From positions 1 to 64,000 of the forward strand of contig CAJYVI010000059.1 in assembly GCA_913778145.1 (NCBI GenBank): a DNA stretch of 64,000 nucleotides, in the 5' to 3' direction. The notes below the pieces were generated by a model. That model had not been told where the DNA came from, ran no database searches, and worked only from the letters and a program-made list of their open reading frames with translations. The position numbers and the translations under genes were made by a program. Position 1 is the stretch's first letter. The number at the start of each line of letters is the position of its first letter. This DNA is from an uncultured Pseudocitrobacter sp. Its GTDB lineage: Bacteria > Pseudomonadota > Gammaproteobacteria > Enterobacterales > Enterobacteriaceae. Of this stretch, positions 10,126 through 19,135 are shown in pieces.

Positions 10126-11094
10126 TTACGCCAGCACTAAATCACCCTGCGGATGGCAAGAGCACGCCAGCACATAGCCGTCTGCGATTTCCTGTTCGCT
10201 AAGCGTCATGGTACTGGTGACGGTGTAATCGCCAGACACCACTTTGGTTTTGCAGCAGCCGCACACGCCCGCGCGGCAAGCGGCCTGAACCGGCACGTTG
10301 TTGCTTTCCATTGCTTCCAAAAGCGTCGTGCCTACCGGGCCGTAGAATTCCTGTGCCGGTTGCAGTTTGGTGAATTTCAGCCCGCTGGTAACGGCGTCGG
10401 CCACCGGCGTGAAGAACTTCTCTTTAAAGAAGCGGGTCACGCCGAGCGCTTTCACCTCTTTTTCCACCATGTCCATGTACGGCGCGGGGCCACAGGTCAT
10501 CACGGTGCGCGAGGCAATATCCGGCACGCTTTCCAGCAGTTCGCGGCTTAAACGGCCAGAGACAAACCCGTGGGTGGCATTGTTTTCCGCCACCAGCGTG
10601 ACCGGGTAGTTGCGCCATTCGTCTGCGAAAATCACATCCTGCGGCGAGCGAATATTGAAGATTACCTGCACGTCAGCCTGCGGGCGATATTTTGCCAACC
10701 AGCGACGCATCGACATGATCGGCGTCACCCCGCAACCGGCTGCCAGCAGCAGGAAACGGTCGTTCGGCTCATTGTCACAGGTAAACTCGCCCATCGCATC
10801 AGACAGCCAGATGTAATCACCGCGTTTGACATCGCGGGTCAGCCACTGGGAGCCTGCGCCATCGTCGATACGACGAACGGTCAGCGTAATGTATTCGCTC
10901 ACGCCCGGCGTCGATGAGAGGGTATACGCGCGCAGGGTGTCGGCCGAGTTACCCACGCTCACCAGCGCATGCTGGCCAGGGCTGTACGGATAGTAGTCGT
11001 GGCACAGCAGCGACAGCGTCCACACATCCGGCGTTTCCTGATGGATGTGGTGTACCTGCATCCGCCACGGACATTGAGGGGTTGGCATCGTCAT
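10126..11094 (-). CDS. hcr: Hcr, NADH oxidoreductase partner of Hcp
   Basis: 322-residue reductase with an N-terminal FAD/NAD ferredoxin-reductase module (LRAYTLSSTPG for flavin binding, AAGCGVTPIMSM for NAD) and a C-terminal plant-type [2Fe-2S] domain shown by CRAGVCGCC and a final CSC. It passes NADH electrons to Hcp. It begins ten bases after hcp, in the same operon, and ends at a strong terminator. Confidence 0.95.
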   Translation of the reverse strand: MTMPTPQCPWRMQVHHIHQETPDVWTLSLLCHDYYPYSPGQHALVSVGNSADTLRAYTLSSTPGVSEYITLTVRRIDDGAGSQWLTRDVKRGDYIWLSDAMGEFTCDNEPNDRFLLLAAGCGVTPIMSMRRWLAKYRPQADVQVIFNIRSPQDVIFADEWRNYPVTLVAENNATHGFVSGRLSRELLESVPDIASRTVMTCGPAPYMDMVEKEVKALGVTRFFKEKFFTPVADAVTSGLKFTKLQPAQEFYGPVGTTLLEAMESNNVPVQAACRAGVCGCCKTKVVSGDYTVTSTMTLSEQEIADGYVLACSCHPQGDLVLA

Positions 11095-11104
11095 CGTTTA
11101 CTCC

Positions 11105-12757
11105 TTACGCGCTCAGCAGTTGCTTCATATCTTCTTCAACGGTGGTCACCGAACGCAGACCAAACTTCTCGTTGAGGATTGCCAGCAGGTCCGGCGTGAA
11201 GAAGCCCGGTGCGGTTGGGCCAGTAACGATGTTTTTCACGCCCAGCGACAGCAGAGTTAGCAGAATCACAATCGCTTTCTGTTCGAACCAGGAGAGCACC
11301 AGAGAGAGCGGCAGGTCATTGACGCCACAGCCCAGTTTTTCCGCCAGCGTTACCGCCAGGATAATTGCGGAGTACGCATCGTTACACTGACCGGCATCCA
11401 CCAGACGCGGCAGACCTTCGATATCGCCGAAGTCCAGTTTGTTGAAGCGGTATTTCCCGCATGCCAGGGTCAGGATCAGGCAATCGTCCGGCACACTGGT
11501 GGCGAAATCGGTGAAGTAGTTACGTTCGCCGCGCGCGCCATCGCAACCGCCGACCAGGAAGATGTGACGCAGTTTTTCACGGCTCACCAGATCAATCAGG
11601 GTATCCGCGGCGCCCAGCAGCGTCTGGCGACCGAAACCAACGGTGATCAGGTGTGGGATTTCGCTGTACGGGAAGCCTGCCATCTGCTGCGCCTGGGCGA
11701 TAACCGGGCCGAAGTTGTCACCTTCGAGGTGGCTCACGCCCGGCCAGCCGACGATGCTGCGGGTCCAGATGCGGTCATCGTATGCGCCAACGGTTGGGTC
11801 GATGATGCAGTTTGAGGTCATCACAATCGGGCCAGGGAAGCGGGCGAATTCCACCTGCTGATTCTGCCAGCCGCTGCCGTAGTTGCCGATCAGATGTTTG
11901 AATTTACGCAGTTCCGGGTAGCCGTGTGCCGGCAACATTTCACCGTGGGTATAGACGTTAACGCCGGTGCCTTCGGTTTGTTCCAGCAGATTGTAGAGGT
12001 CTTTCAGGTCGTGACCGGAAATCAGAATACATTTCCCTTCGGTCGCTTTGACGTTGACCTGAGTCGGCGTCGGGTGACCATATTTGGTGGTTTCACCGGC
12101 GTCCAGAATGCTCATAACTTTGAAGTTCATCTGGCCGATTTCCATTGAGCACTCCAGCAGAGCGTTCATATCGGTCGGCCAGGTGCCCAGCCAGGCCATA
12201 ATTTTGTGGTACTGCGCGTAGATGTCGTTGTCGTACTGCCCCAGAACGTGTGCGTGCTCCATATAAGCTGCCGCACCTTTCAGGCCATACAGGCACAGCA
12301 GACGCAGGCCGAGGATGTTCTCGCCAATCGCCGCTTTGTCTTTGTTCGGGGTAAATTCGGCAGCCTGCTGCTGCAGTGCGCCCAGGTCGTCGCTCACCAG
12401 TTGCAGGTCAGCCATCGGGTTGGTTACGGTCGCTGCCGGATTGGCGCTCAACACCTGCGCTTTCAGCGCTTCGCGAAGGGCGATCGCTTCGCGGGCATAC
12501 GCCACGATGCGCGGGGAATCGAAGTTAACATTGGTCAGCGTGGAGAAGAACGCGCGCGGCGCAAAGTTATCAATATCGTGGTTGATGATGCCGTATTCAC
12601 GCGCTTTCACCGCCCAGGCGGAGAGCCCTTGCAGAGCGGCAATCAGCAGGTCCTGAAGATCGGACGTTTCGGCGGTTTTACCGCACATACCCTGCGAGTA
12701 CGCGCAGCCGTTTCCTGCCGGAGTACGGATGGTTTGTTCACATTGCACACAAAACAT
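11105..12757 (-). CDS. hcp: Hcp, hybrid-cluster protein (NO reductase / hydroxylamine reductase)
   Basis: 550-residue cytoplasmic iron-sulfur protein. The N-terminal cluster cysteines are Cys3, Cys6, Cys18 and Cys25 (C-X2-C-X11-C-X6-C), the class II pattern seen in enterobacteria. Later conserved cysteines ([34 protein letters not shown]) bind the hybrid 4Fe-2O-2S cluster. Acts as a high-affinity NO reductase and S-nitrosylase under anaerobic conditions in E. coli. Start is ATG 12757 (MFCVQCEQ). NsrR- and FNR-like sites lie upstream. Confidence 0.97.
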   Translation of the reverse strand: MFCVQCEQTIRTPAGNGCAYSQGMCGKTAETSDLQDLLIAALQGLSAWAVKAREYGIINHDIDNFAPRAFFSTLTNVNFDSPRIVAYAREAIALREALKAQVLSANPAATVTNPMADLQLVSDDLGALQQQAAEFTPNKDKAAIGENILGLRLLCLYGLKGAAAYMEHAHVLGQYDNDIYAQYHKIMAWLGTWPTDMNALLECSMEIGQMNFKVMSILDAGETTKYGHPTPTQVNVKATEGKCILISGHDLKDLYNLLEQTEGTGVNVYTHGEMLPAHGYPELRKFKHLIGNYGSGWQNQQVEFARFPGPIVMTSNCIIDPTVGAYDDRIWTRSIVGWPGVSHLEGDNFGPVIAQAQQMAGFPYSEIPHLITVGFGRQTLLGAADTLIDLVSREKLRHIFLVGGCDGARGERNYFTDFATSVPDDCLILTLACGKYRFNKLDFGDIEGLPRLVDAGQCNDAYSAIILAVTLAEKLGCGVNDLPLSLVLSWFEQKAIVILLTLLSLGVKNIVTGPTAPGFFTPDLLAILNEKFGLRSVTTVEEDMKQLLSA

Positions 12758-12772
12758 GGTCACACCTTTTTT

Positions 12773-12797
12773 AAAGTTATATTTAATATACATGTTT
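12773..12797 (-). promoter_or_regulatory. NsrR-like operator of hcp
   Basis: An A/T-rich imperfect palindrome, AAAGTTAT...ATACATGTTT, overlaps the expected transcription start of hcp. It resembles the NsrR consensus of two AAGATGCAT-type half-sites. Known: hcp-hcr of E. coli is strongly repressed by NsrR and induced by nitric oxide. Confidence 0.6.
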
Positions 12798-12855
12798 AAG
12801 GGTAAGCCTGTGCCATAGGCTTGAAAAGCGGTTTTTATGGCTAGTTAAAGGGAGG

Positions 12856-12869
12856 TTGATTTAGCGCAA
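12856..12869 (-). promoter_or_regulatory. FNR-like site upstream of hcp
   Basis: On the minus strand TTGCGCTAAATCAA matches TTGAT-N4-ATCAA at eight of ten positions. Its centre is about 72 bases above the start site implied by the NsrR-like operator, the spacing reported for E. coli hcp, which supports the call. Confidence 0.5.
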
Positions 12870-12905
12870 TTTTGGCGGCAGCGAAGGCTACCGCCATGGG
12901 GGTAA

Positions 12906-13805
12906 TCAGGCGGTGAAGAAGGCCATCAGCAGGGGAACCAGCAGGCTTAATACAAAACCGTGAACGATCGCGGGGGGCACCATTTCCACGCCGCCGGAGC
13001 GCTGAAGAACGGGGAGCGTAAAGTCCATTGACGTGGCGCCGCATAAACCCAGCGCCGTCGAGCGGCTGCGTTGTACCAGCGCTGGAATGAGCATAATGGC
13101 AATCAGTTCACGCGCCAGATCGTTAAAGAAGGTGGCGCTGCCAATTACCGGGCCAAAAGCGTCGGTGGTCATAATGCCGGAAAGGGAGTACCAGCCAAAC
13201 CCGGATGCCATTGCCAGCCCGGTTTTTAAGGGCAGGCCCAGAATCAGAGAATTAATGGCTCCGCCAATTAAAGAACTCGCCATTACCATTACAGAAATAA
13301 TCATCCCACGGCGGTTAAGGACAATCTGTTTCAGCGTCATCCCGCTATTTCGCAGTTGAATACCCACCAGGAACAAAAGAAATATCAGCGTATATTCGCT
13401 GGCAGCAGTGGCATGTTGTAAAAATGGCATGCCGCTTAAGCCTACGATAAAGCCACCGACTACCACAAAGCACAGTTTTAATGATTCCAGGGCCATCGCC
13501 AGGCGTGAAGGTAATTTTTCCTGCTGATGGTGATGACGCCAGGGTAACGACCTTTCCAGCCAGAAAAGTGCCGCAATATTACACAACAAAATAACCACAA
13601 TACTGATAGAGGAATAGTAGAAAATAGCTAACAGATTGCTGGCCAGATTATCGAGAAACGCCAGGCTCACGCCCATCAAAAAGAGAATCACATAAACGAT
13701 CCAGCTTAGCAGGCGATTAATCAGCTGGAGCGTGGGGCGATGGGTAAGGGGGATCAGGTAACCCAGAATCAGGGGTACGAGAATGATCAGCAGTCCCGAC
13801 AACAT
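12906..13805 (-). CDS. lysO: LysO (YbjE), L-lysine exporter
   Basis: 299-residue integral membrane protein with about eight hydrophobic segments, of the LysO family that exports L-lysine and the toxic analogue thialysine. Start set at ATG 13805 (MLSGLLIILVPL), which puts the first membrane segment at the N-terminus and gives the E. coli length; the frame stays open a further 19 codons to 13862 without signal. The upstream 106 bases up to the aqpZ terminator must hold its promoter, which in E. coli is under ArgP control. Confidence 0.93.
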   Translation of the reverse strand: MLSGLLIILVPLILGYLIPLTHRPTLQLINRLLSWIVYVILFLMGVSLAFLDNLASNLLAIFYYSSISIVVILLCNIAALFWLERSLPWRHHHQQEKLPSRLAMALESLKLCFVVVGGFIVGLSGMPFLQHATAASEYTLIFLLFLVGIQLRNSGMTLKQIVLNRRGMIISVMVMASSLIGGAINSLILGLPLKTGLAMASGFGWYSLSGIMTTDAFGPVIGSATFFNDLARELIAIMLIPALVQRSRSTALGLCGATSMDFTLPVLQRSGGVEMVPPAIVHGFVLSLLVPLLMAFFTA

Positions 13806-13875
13806 GAGCGGTCTATTCCTTGAGTGTGGATTAAGCGGCAATGACACTACCGAAATTGGCATTAAATATCAAACC

Positions 13876-13907
13876 TGCCCGGTGGTAGTAAGCGCAGCGC
13901 CATCGGA
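13876..13907. repeat. degenerate REP element
   Basis: Imperfect palindrome GCCCGGTGG...CCATCGGA with the AAGCGCAGCG core of REP elements, mutated in both arms. It lies between the lysO promoter and the aqpZ terminator. Confidence 0.55.
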
Positions 13908-13910
13908 CAC

Positions 13911-13934
13911 AAAAAAAGCCCGCATAGCGGGCTT
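13911..13934 (-). terminator. intrinsic terminator of aqpZ
   Basis: Stem AAGCCCGC/GCGGGCTT with an ATA loop; on the minus strand it runs into seven T. It sits 140 bases past the aqpZ stop, beyond a BIME. Confidence 0.85.
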
Positions 13935-13957
13935 GAGACTGATGACAAACGCAACAT

Positions 13958-14057
13958 TGCCTGATGCGCTGCGCTTATCAGGCCTACAAATTTTCTGCAA
14001 TTTATTGAATTTGCACTATTTTGTAGGCCGAATAAGGCGTTTACGCCGCATCCGGCA
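13958..14057. repeat. BIME: two inverted REP elements
   Basis: Two REP units in opposite orientation, 13958-13988 (TGCCTGATGCGCTGCGCTTA, then ATCAGGC) and 14023-14057 (GTAGGCCG...CATCCGGCAAG), separated by about 34 bases. This is the standard bacterial interspersed mosaic element arrangement, here just downstream of aqpZ. Confidence 0.9.
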
Positions 14058-14072
14058 AGAACAAAGCGTAAA

Positions 14073-14768
14073 TTAGTCGCGTTTTTCCAGCAGCGTACGG
14101 TAGATAAGGCCACCGAGGATACCGCCGATAATCGGCATAACCCAGAACAGCCACAGCTGTTGCAGCGCCCAACCGCCCTGGAAGATAGCCACCGCGGTGC
14201 TACGCGCCGGGTTAACAGAAGTGTTGGTCACCGGGATGCTGATCAGGTGAATCAGCGTCAGCGCCAGGCCGATCGCGATCGGTGCAAAGCCAGCCGGTGC
14301 ATGTTTGTCGGTCGCGCCGTGAATAACCAGCAGGAAGCCGCAGGTCAGCACGATTTCAATGACGATAGCGGAAAGCATAGAGAAGCCGCCCGGTGAGTGT
14401 TCGCCATAGCCGTTAGAGGCAAAGCCGCTTGCCGCCGCATCGAAGCCGGCTTTACCGCTGGCCACCAGATACAGCACTGCCGCAGCGACGATACCGCCGA
14501 TAACCTGCGCCACGATGTAGCCGATAACGTCTTTCGCCGGGAAACGACCGCCCGCCCACAGGCCCAGCGTAACGGCCGGGTTAAAGTGACCGCCGGAGAT
14601 ATGACCAACAGCGAACGCCATGGTCAGCACGGTCAGACCGAATGCCAGCGCCACGCCCGCGAAACCGATACCCAGTTCCGGGAATGCCGCAGCCAGAACG
14701 GCGCTACCGCAACCACCAAACACCAGCCAGAAAGTACCGAAGAACTCTGCAGCTAATTTTCTAAACAT
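14073..14768 (-). CDS. aqpZ: AqpZ, aquaporin Z
   Basis: 231-residue inner-membrane water channel with six transmembrane segments and two half-helix NPA motifs, at residues 63-65 (GHFNPAVT) and about 186-188 (TSVNPARS). Start is ATG 14768 (MFRKLAAE): GAGGTGG directly precedes it and would overlap the alternative GTG at 14774. No neighbour in the same direction joins it, so it is a single-gene transcript ending at the terminator at 13911-13934. The leader carries a hairpin with a T-run (see 14781-14818). Confidence 0.97.
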   Translation of the reverse strand: MFRKLAAEFFGTFWLVFGGCGSAVLAAAFPELGIGFAGVALAFGLTVLTMAFAVGHISGGHFNPAVTLGLWAGGRFPAKDVIGYIVAQVIGGIVAAAVLYLVASGKAGFDAAASGFASNGYGEHSPGGFSMLSAIVIEIVLTCGFLLVIHGATDKHAPAGFAPIAIGLALTLIHLISIPVTNTSVNPARSTAVAIFQGGWALQQLWLFWVMPIIGGILGGLIYRTLLEKRD

Positions 14769-15251
14769 AACCACCTCAATAAAAAAGCACGTACAGGATG
14801 AGAAAATTCTCTCTGTACATTATTTATCGTCAGAAAGGGGTGACGACACAATTTATACCCACGACGCATCTGCTGGCAGGGAAAGTGAACAGAATCACCG
14901 CAATGCCAACAGAATAAGGCTGAGTATAGAAGTCGTTATTTTAAAAACGTTGCCATCCCTTCACCAGTTAAATTTGTACGTTAAATTTGATGTAAGGCAA
15001 TGTGATGTTATTCCTTAAACAGTCAGGGTGGTTGAATAGAGTGTAGCGCATCTTTTTAAGAATATTCATTGGCCGCATTGTCTGTTTGCTATCCCATTTT
15101 TGTGCTATTTCGAAACCGCGTGGCATCGTGTTCGGGCGGTCCGGATTCGTATCAATGCCACACTCTCTTAACGCCTTGACGCAACTTGAATGTTTTTGCG
15201 TATATACTGCCGATAACAGAAGGAAAATGTGATAGCTGAACGGAGGGGGAC
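14769..15251. other. divergent aqpZ-ybjD intergenic region
   Basis: A 483-base gap with no credible gene. It contains the aqpZ leader hairpin (14781-14818), an A/T-rich stretch around 14830-15060 that should include the aqpZ promoter, and the ybjD promoter near its right end (TTGACG at 15176-15181 and TATATACT at 15201-15208, with a spacer longer than ideal). Confidence 0.6.
14781..14818 (-). promoter_or_regulatory. hairpin plus T-run in the aqpZ leader
   Basis: GTACAG (14791-14796) and CTGTAC (14813-14818) enclose a second inverted repeat GAGAA/TTCTC (14800-14811). Read on the minus strand, the hairpin is followed four bases later by six T (complement of 14781-14786), and the aqpZ ribosome site comes next. 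The layout is that of an intrinsic terminator or attenuator, but it could also be an operator palindrome. Confidence 0.45.
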
Positions 15252-16910
15252 ATGCTTCTTGAACGCGTAGAAATTGTCGGTTTTCGGGGCATTAATCGAA
15301 TGTCGTTAATGCTTGAGCAAAACAACGTTCTGATTGGCGAAAACGCCTGGGGCAAATCGAGCCTGCTGGACGCGTTAACCCTGCTGTTATCTCCTCGTGA
15401 TGAGCTGTATCACTTTGTGCGTAACGATTTCTGGTTCCCCCCAGGCGATGTAAAGGGGCGCGAGCATCATCTGCATATTATTCTGACATTTCGCGAGTCC
15501 GAGCCGGGGCGTTACCGGGGGCGGCGTTATCGGCCGCTCACCGACTGCTGGTCGCGCTGTGAAGATGGCTATCATCGTCTGTTTTACCGCCTGGAAGGCG
15601 AGCTGGGCGCGGATGACAGCGTCATGACGCTGCGCAGTTTCATCGACTGTAAAGGGCATGCGCTGGAGCTTGATGATATCGACGAAATGGCACGTCATTT
15701 AATTCGTCTGATGCCTGTGCTGCGTCTGCGCGATGCTCGTTTTATGCGCCGCATTCGCACTGGTACCGTACCCAACACGCCAGACATCGAAGTGACCGCG
15801 CAACAGCTTGATTTTCTCTCTCGCGAGCTGGTTTCCAGCCCGCAAAATCTGAGCGATGCACAGATTCGCCAGGGGCTGTCGGCGATGGTGCAACTGCTGG
15901 AACACTACTTCTCTGAACAAGGATCGGATGAAGCACGCCATCGCCTGATGCGTCAGCGCTCGCACGATGAACAGCGCAGCTGGCGATATCTCGACATCAT
16001 CAACCGCATGATTGATAAACCTGGCGCGCGCAGCCACCGAATGATCCTTCTCGCGCTCTTCTCGACGTTATTGCAGGCAAAAGGCACGGTACGGCTGGAT
16101 AAAGACGCGCGCCCACTGTTGCTGATTGAAGACCCTGAGACGCGCCTCCATCCCATTATGTTGTCGGTGGCATGGAATTTACTCAATCTGTTACCGCTCC
16201 AGCGCGTCACCACGACCAACTCTGGCGAGCTGTTGTCGCTGACGCCAATGGAACACGTGTGCCGTCTGGTACGTGAATCCTCCCGCGTGGCTGCGTGGCG
16301 TTTAGGGCCAGGCGGCATGAACGCCGACGACAGCCGCCGTATTTCGTTCCACATCCGCTTTAATCGCGCGTCGTCGTTGTTTGCCCGCTGCTGGCTGCTG
16401 GTGGAGGGCGAAACCGAAACCTGGGTGATTAACGAACTGGCGCGTCAGTGTGGTCATCACTTTGATGCGGAAGGGGTGAAGGTCATCGAATTTGCCCAGT
16501 CAGGCCTGAAACCGCTGATTAAATTCGCCCGGCGAATGGGGATTGAGTGGCACGTGCTGGTGGATGGCGATGAGGCGGGTAAGAAATATGCCGCCACGGT
16601 TCGTAGCCTGCTCAATAATGATAAAGAGCAGGAACGTCACTATCTTACGGCGTTGCCGGCGCTGGATATGGAACATTTTATGTACCGTCAGGGTTTCTCG
16701 GATGTCTACCATCGGGTGGCGCAGTTGCCGGAAAATATCCCCATGAACATGCGTCGGGTTATCACCAAAGCGATTCATCGCTCCTCAAAACCTGACCTGG
16801 CCATTGAGGTGGCGATGGAGGCCGGGCGGCGCGGGGTGGACGCCGTGCCGACGCTGCTGCGTAAAATGTTCTCGCGGGTTATCTGGCTGGCGCGCGGGAA
16901 AGCCGACTAA
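15252..16910 (+). CDS. ybjD: YbjD, OLD-family ATP-dependent nuclease-like protein
   Basis: 552-residue protein with an N-terminal ABC/SMC-like ATPase head (Walker A GENAWGKS at residues 29-36) and a C-terminal TOPRIM domain: the conserved glutamate lies at residue 385 in LVEGETE and the DxD pair at 438-440 in VDGDEAGK. This is the OLD (overcoming lysogenisation defect) family domain order; the exact role in E. coli is not established. The start follows CGGAGGGGG closely. Its stop overlaps the stop of convergent ybjX. There is no helicase partner gene next to it, so it is not a Gabija-type pair. Confidence 0.9.
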   Translation: MLLERVEIVGFRGINRMSLMLEQNNVLIGENAWGKSSLLDALTLLLSPRDELYHFVRNDFWFPPGDVKGREHHLHIILTFRESEPGRYRGRRYRPLTDCWSRCEDGYHRLFYRLEGELGADDSVMTLRSFIDCKGHALELDDIDEMARHLIRLMPVLRLRDARFMRRIRTGTVPNTPDIEVTAQQLDFLSRELVSSPQNLSDAQIRQGLSAMVQLLEHYFSEQGSDEARHRLMRQRSHDEQRSWRYLDIINRMIDKPGARSHRMILLALFSTLLQAKGTVRLDKDARPLLLIEDPETRLHPIMLSVAWNLLNLLPLQRVTTTNSGELLSLTPMEHVCRLVRESSRVAAWRLGPGGMNADDSRRISFHIRFNRASSLFARCWLLVEGETETWVINELARQCGHHFDAEGVKVIEFAQSGLKPLIKFARRMGIEWHVLVDGDEAGKKYAATVRSLLNNDKEQERHYLTALPALDMEHFMYRQGFSDVYHRVAQLPENIPMNMRRVITKAIHRSSKPDLAIEVAMEAGRRGVDAVPTLLRKMFSRVIWLARGKAD

Positions 16911-17857
16911 ATATTAAAACGCTGTTGGATCTGGTTGGTGATGCCATCCAGCAGCGCATAACGGCGGCGATATTCCGCACGTTTTTTACTGGCGATATCC
17001 GCTTCGTCTTTACGGGCAATGGTGAGCGGTAGATGATAATACCCGCGTTCATCGTTGACGCCGCCGACGGCTTCCCAGAAATTGTCATAATCCGCGTGGA
17101 TCTTTTTCTCTTTATCGCGATAGCGCAGGCTGCGGTAGATATGCGCCTGGTTGCTGACTGCGAGGATCTGTTCCATTTGCCAGCGCTGCGCAAAGCTACA
17201 CACCGCTTCCATCACCACGCGTTTCGGGAACAACCCGTGACAGGCTTTGGTCGCCTGATGAATATCCTGCTGTGACTGCTCGGTTTTTCCGCCCTGCAAG
17301 CCGCCAATAAACAGCGTACGTTTGCCGTCATATTCACAAATGGTAAAGGTGATTTCCGCCAGCATTTCATTACGCGCGTTGCGCAGCAGAATCGTGCTTT
17401 CTCCCTCTTTATCCAGCGAGATAACGGACGCAAAATGCAGCGTGTAGATTTCACCTTCTTTGCCTTCGATTTCCGCCAGCGGAATACCCGAATGGGCGAA
17501 GTAGCGCTGTAACTCATCCGTGGTCAGGGCCTGACGCAGGGTGCGATAGTGGTAGCGCAACGCATCCAGCAACTGCTGGCGATCCAGATTAACGGCCAGA
17601 TAAGGGCGGTGCAGGCGGACCGGCAGGCGCGGCTGAATCAACAGCAGACGTTCGAGGTCCGGCCATTTTGCCATTTCGGCCATCCATTGGCGGGATAAAC
17701 GCGGCATCCACAGCGAACGCAGCATAAATTTTCTACGGAAACTGCGCTGGTGCCAGAACTTACCGGGGCGCCAAAGCCCGCTCCATAAGCAGAAAAACAG
17801 ACCAAGGCTGGAGGTAGGGAGCGTTGGGTAATGGGAATTTTCAGTGGTTTGCAACAT
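16907..17857 (-). CDS. ybjX: YbjX, VirK/DUF535 family protein
   Basis: About 316 residues from the ATG at 17857 (MLQTTENSHY). The family (DUF535, VirK/SomA) is linked to PhoP-controlled outer-membrane and lipid A-related resistance in Salmonella and Shigella; no enzymatic activity is known to me. The frame is open upstream to a TTG at 17914, which would add 19 residues, but that codon has no spaced ribosome site; the true start is uncertain. The stop (16907-16909) overlaps that of ybjD. Divergent from macA across a region with a PhoP-box-like repeat. Confidence 0.85.
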   Translation of the reverse strand: MLQTTENSHYPTLPTSSLGLFFCLWSGLWRPGKFWHQRSFRRKFMLRSLWMPRLSRQWMAEMAKWPDLERLLLIQPRLPVRLHRPYLAVNLDRQQLLDALRYHYRTLRQALTTDELQRYFAHSGIPLAEIEGKEGEIYTLHFASVISLDKEGESTILLRNARNEMLAEITFTICEYDGKRTLFIGGLQGGKTEQSQQDIHQATKACHGLFPKRVVMEAVCSFAQRWQMEQILAVSNQAHIYRSLRYRDKEKKIHADYDNFWEAVGGVNDERGYYHLPLTIARKDEADIASKKRAEYRRRYALLDGITNQIQQRFNI

Positions 17858-17953
17858 ATCAGCAATCCGCGTAATGGATGATAAGTTGATTTCACCACTG
17901 GCAAACTTAACCAATTCTCAATAACTCTGTTACCCTGTTCACCTTTACTTGTT

Positions 17954-17970
17954 TGTTTAGTAACGGTTGA
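17954..17970 (+). promoter_or_regulatory. PhoP-box-like direct repeat between ybjX and macA
   Basis: TGTTTA at 17954-17959, five bases, then GGTTGA at 17965-17970. The PhoP box is a direct repeat of (T/G)GTTTA with a five-base spacer; only one base deviates. It is about 50 bases upstream of macA and about 100 upstream of ybjX. Known: PhoP represses macAB in Salmonella, and ybjX relatives belong to PhoP regulons. Confidence 0.6.
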
Positions 17971-18019
17971 TGTTGATGCTCTCACTCTGGCTGAAACAAC
18001 GATAAATATCAGGATAGGT

Positions 18020-19135
18020 ATGCGTATTAAGGGAAAAATAAAAAAACGTTATATTCTCCTCGCGATAGCGATCGTCGCGGGGCTGATGGCTATTTGGCGT
18101 ACGCTGAATGCGCCGCTGCCGCAGTATCAAACGCTGATCGTTCGTCCGGGTGAACTGGAACAAAGCGTTCTGGCGACGGGCAAGCTTGATGCGCTGCGTA
18201 AAGTTGACGTTGGTGCGCAGGTAAGCGGGCAGTTAAAAACGCTCTCCGTCGAGATTGGCGACAAAGTCAAAAAAGGGCAACTGCTGGGGGTGATTGACCC
18301 GGAGCAGGCTGAAAACCAGATTAGAGAAGTTGAAGCGACGCTAATGGAACTGCGTGCTCAACGTGCTCAGGCGGAAGCCGAGCGTAAGCTGGCGCAGGTG
18401 ACGCTGGCACGTCAACAGCAGCTGGCGAAAACTCAGGCGATTTCACGTCAGGATCTGGATACCGCGACGACCGAGCTGGCAGTGAAGCAGGCGCAAATCG
18501 GCACGATTGACGCGCAAATCAAACGTAATCAAGCGTCACTGGATACGGCCAAAACCAACCTCGACTATACGCGAATCGTCGCGCCAATGGCCGGGGAAGT
18601 CACGCAAATTACCACCCTGCAAGGGCAAACGGTGATTGCAGCGCAGCAAGCGCCAAACATCCTGACGCTGGCGGACCTTAGTACCATGCTGGTGAAAGCG
18701 CAGGTCTCCGAAGCGGACGTCATCCACCTCAAGCCAGGGCAAAAAGCCTGGTTTACCGTTCTTGGCGATCCGCTGACGCGCTATGAAGGCACGCTGAAAG
18801 ATATTCTGCCGACGCCTGAGAAAGTCAATGATGCCATTTTCTATCATGCACGTTTTGAAGTGCCTAATCCGCAGGGCGTATTGCGTCTGGATATGACTGC
18901 GCAGGTACATATTCAGCTCACCGGCGTGAAAAACGTACTAACCATTCCGTTGAGTGCGCTGGGCGACAGCGTGGGCGATAACCGCTATACCGTGCGCCTG
19001 CTGCGTAACGGTGAGGTGAAACCGCGCGAAGTATCCATTGGTTCGCGCAACGACACGGAAGTGGAAATTGCGAAAGGTCTGGAAGCGGGCGACGAAGTGA
19101 TTATTGGTGAGGGCAAAGCGGGAGCCGCGAAATGA
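18020..19135 (+). CDS. macA: MacA, periplasmic adaptor of the MacAB-TolC pump
   Basis: 371-residue membrane-fusion protein. It has one N-terminal membrane anchor (about residues 11-27, [15 protein letters not shown]), then a lipoyl-like half-motif, a long alpha-helical hairpin rich in Ala/Gln/Arg (about 95-180) that contacts TolC, the second lipoyl half ([13 protein letters not shown]) and beta-barrel domains. It bridges MacB to TolC for export of macrolides and other substrates. Overlaps macB by four bases (ATGA), so the two are translated together. Confidence 0.96.
   Translation: MRIKGKIKKRYILLAIAIVAGLMAIWRTLNAPLPQYQTLIVRPGELEQSVLATGKLDALRKVDVGAQVSGQLKTLSVEIGDKVKKGQLLGVIDPEQAENQIREVEATLMELRAQRAQAEAERKLAQVTLARQQQLAKTQAISRQDLDTATTELAVKQAQIGTIDAQIKRNQASLDTAKTNLDYTRIVAPMAGEVTQITTLQGQTVIAAQQAPNILTLADLSTMLVKAQVSEADVIHLKPGQKAWFTVLGDPLTRYEGTLKDILPTPEKVNDAIFYHARFEVPNPQGVLRLDMTAQVHIQLTGVKNVLTIPLSALGDSVGDNRYTVRLLRNGEVKPREVSIGSRNDTEVEIAKGLEAGDEVIIGEGKAGAAK

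Noticed and set aside
13806..13910. A lysine riboswitch or attenuator upstream of lysO
   Set aside because: The region is only about 100 bases and shows no lysine-aptamer consensus or strong hairpin other than the degenerate REP and the aqpZ terminator.
17858..17914. A 19-codon N-terminal extension of ybjX from a TTG codon
   Set aside because: The TTG has a purine block directly touching it with no spacing. I preferred the ATG at 17857 but cannot exclude the extension.
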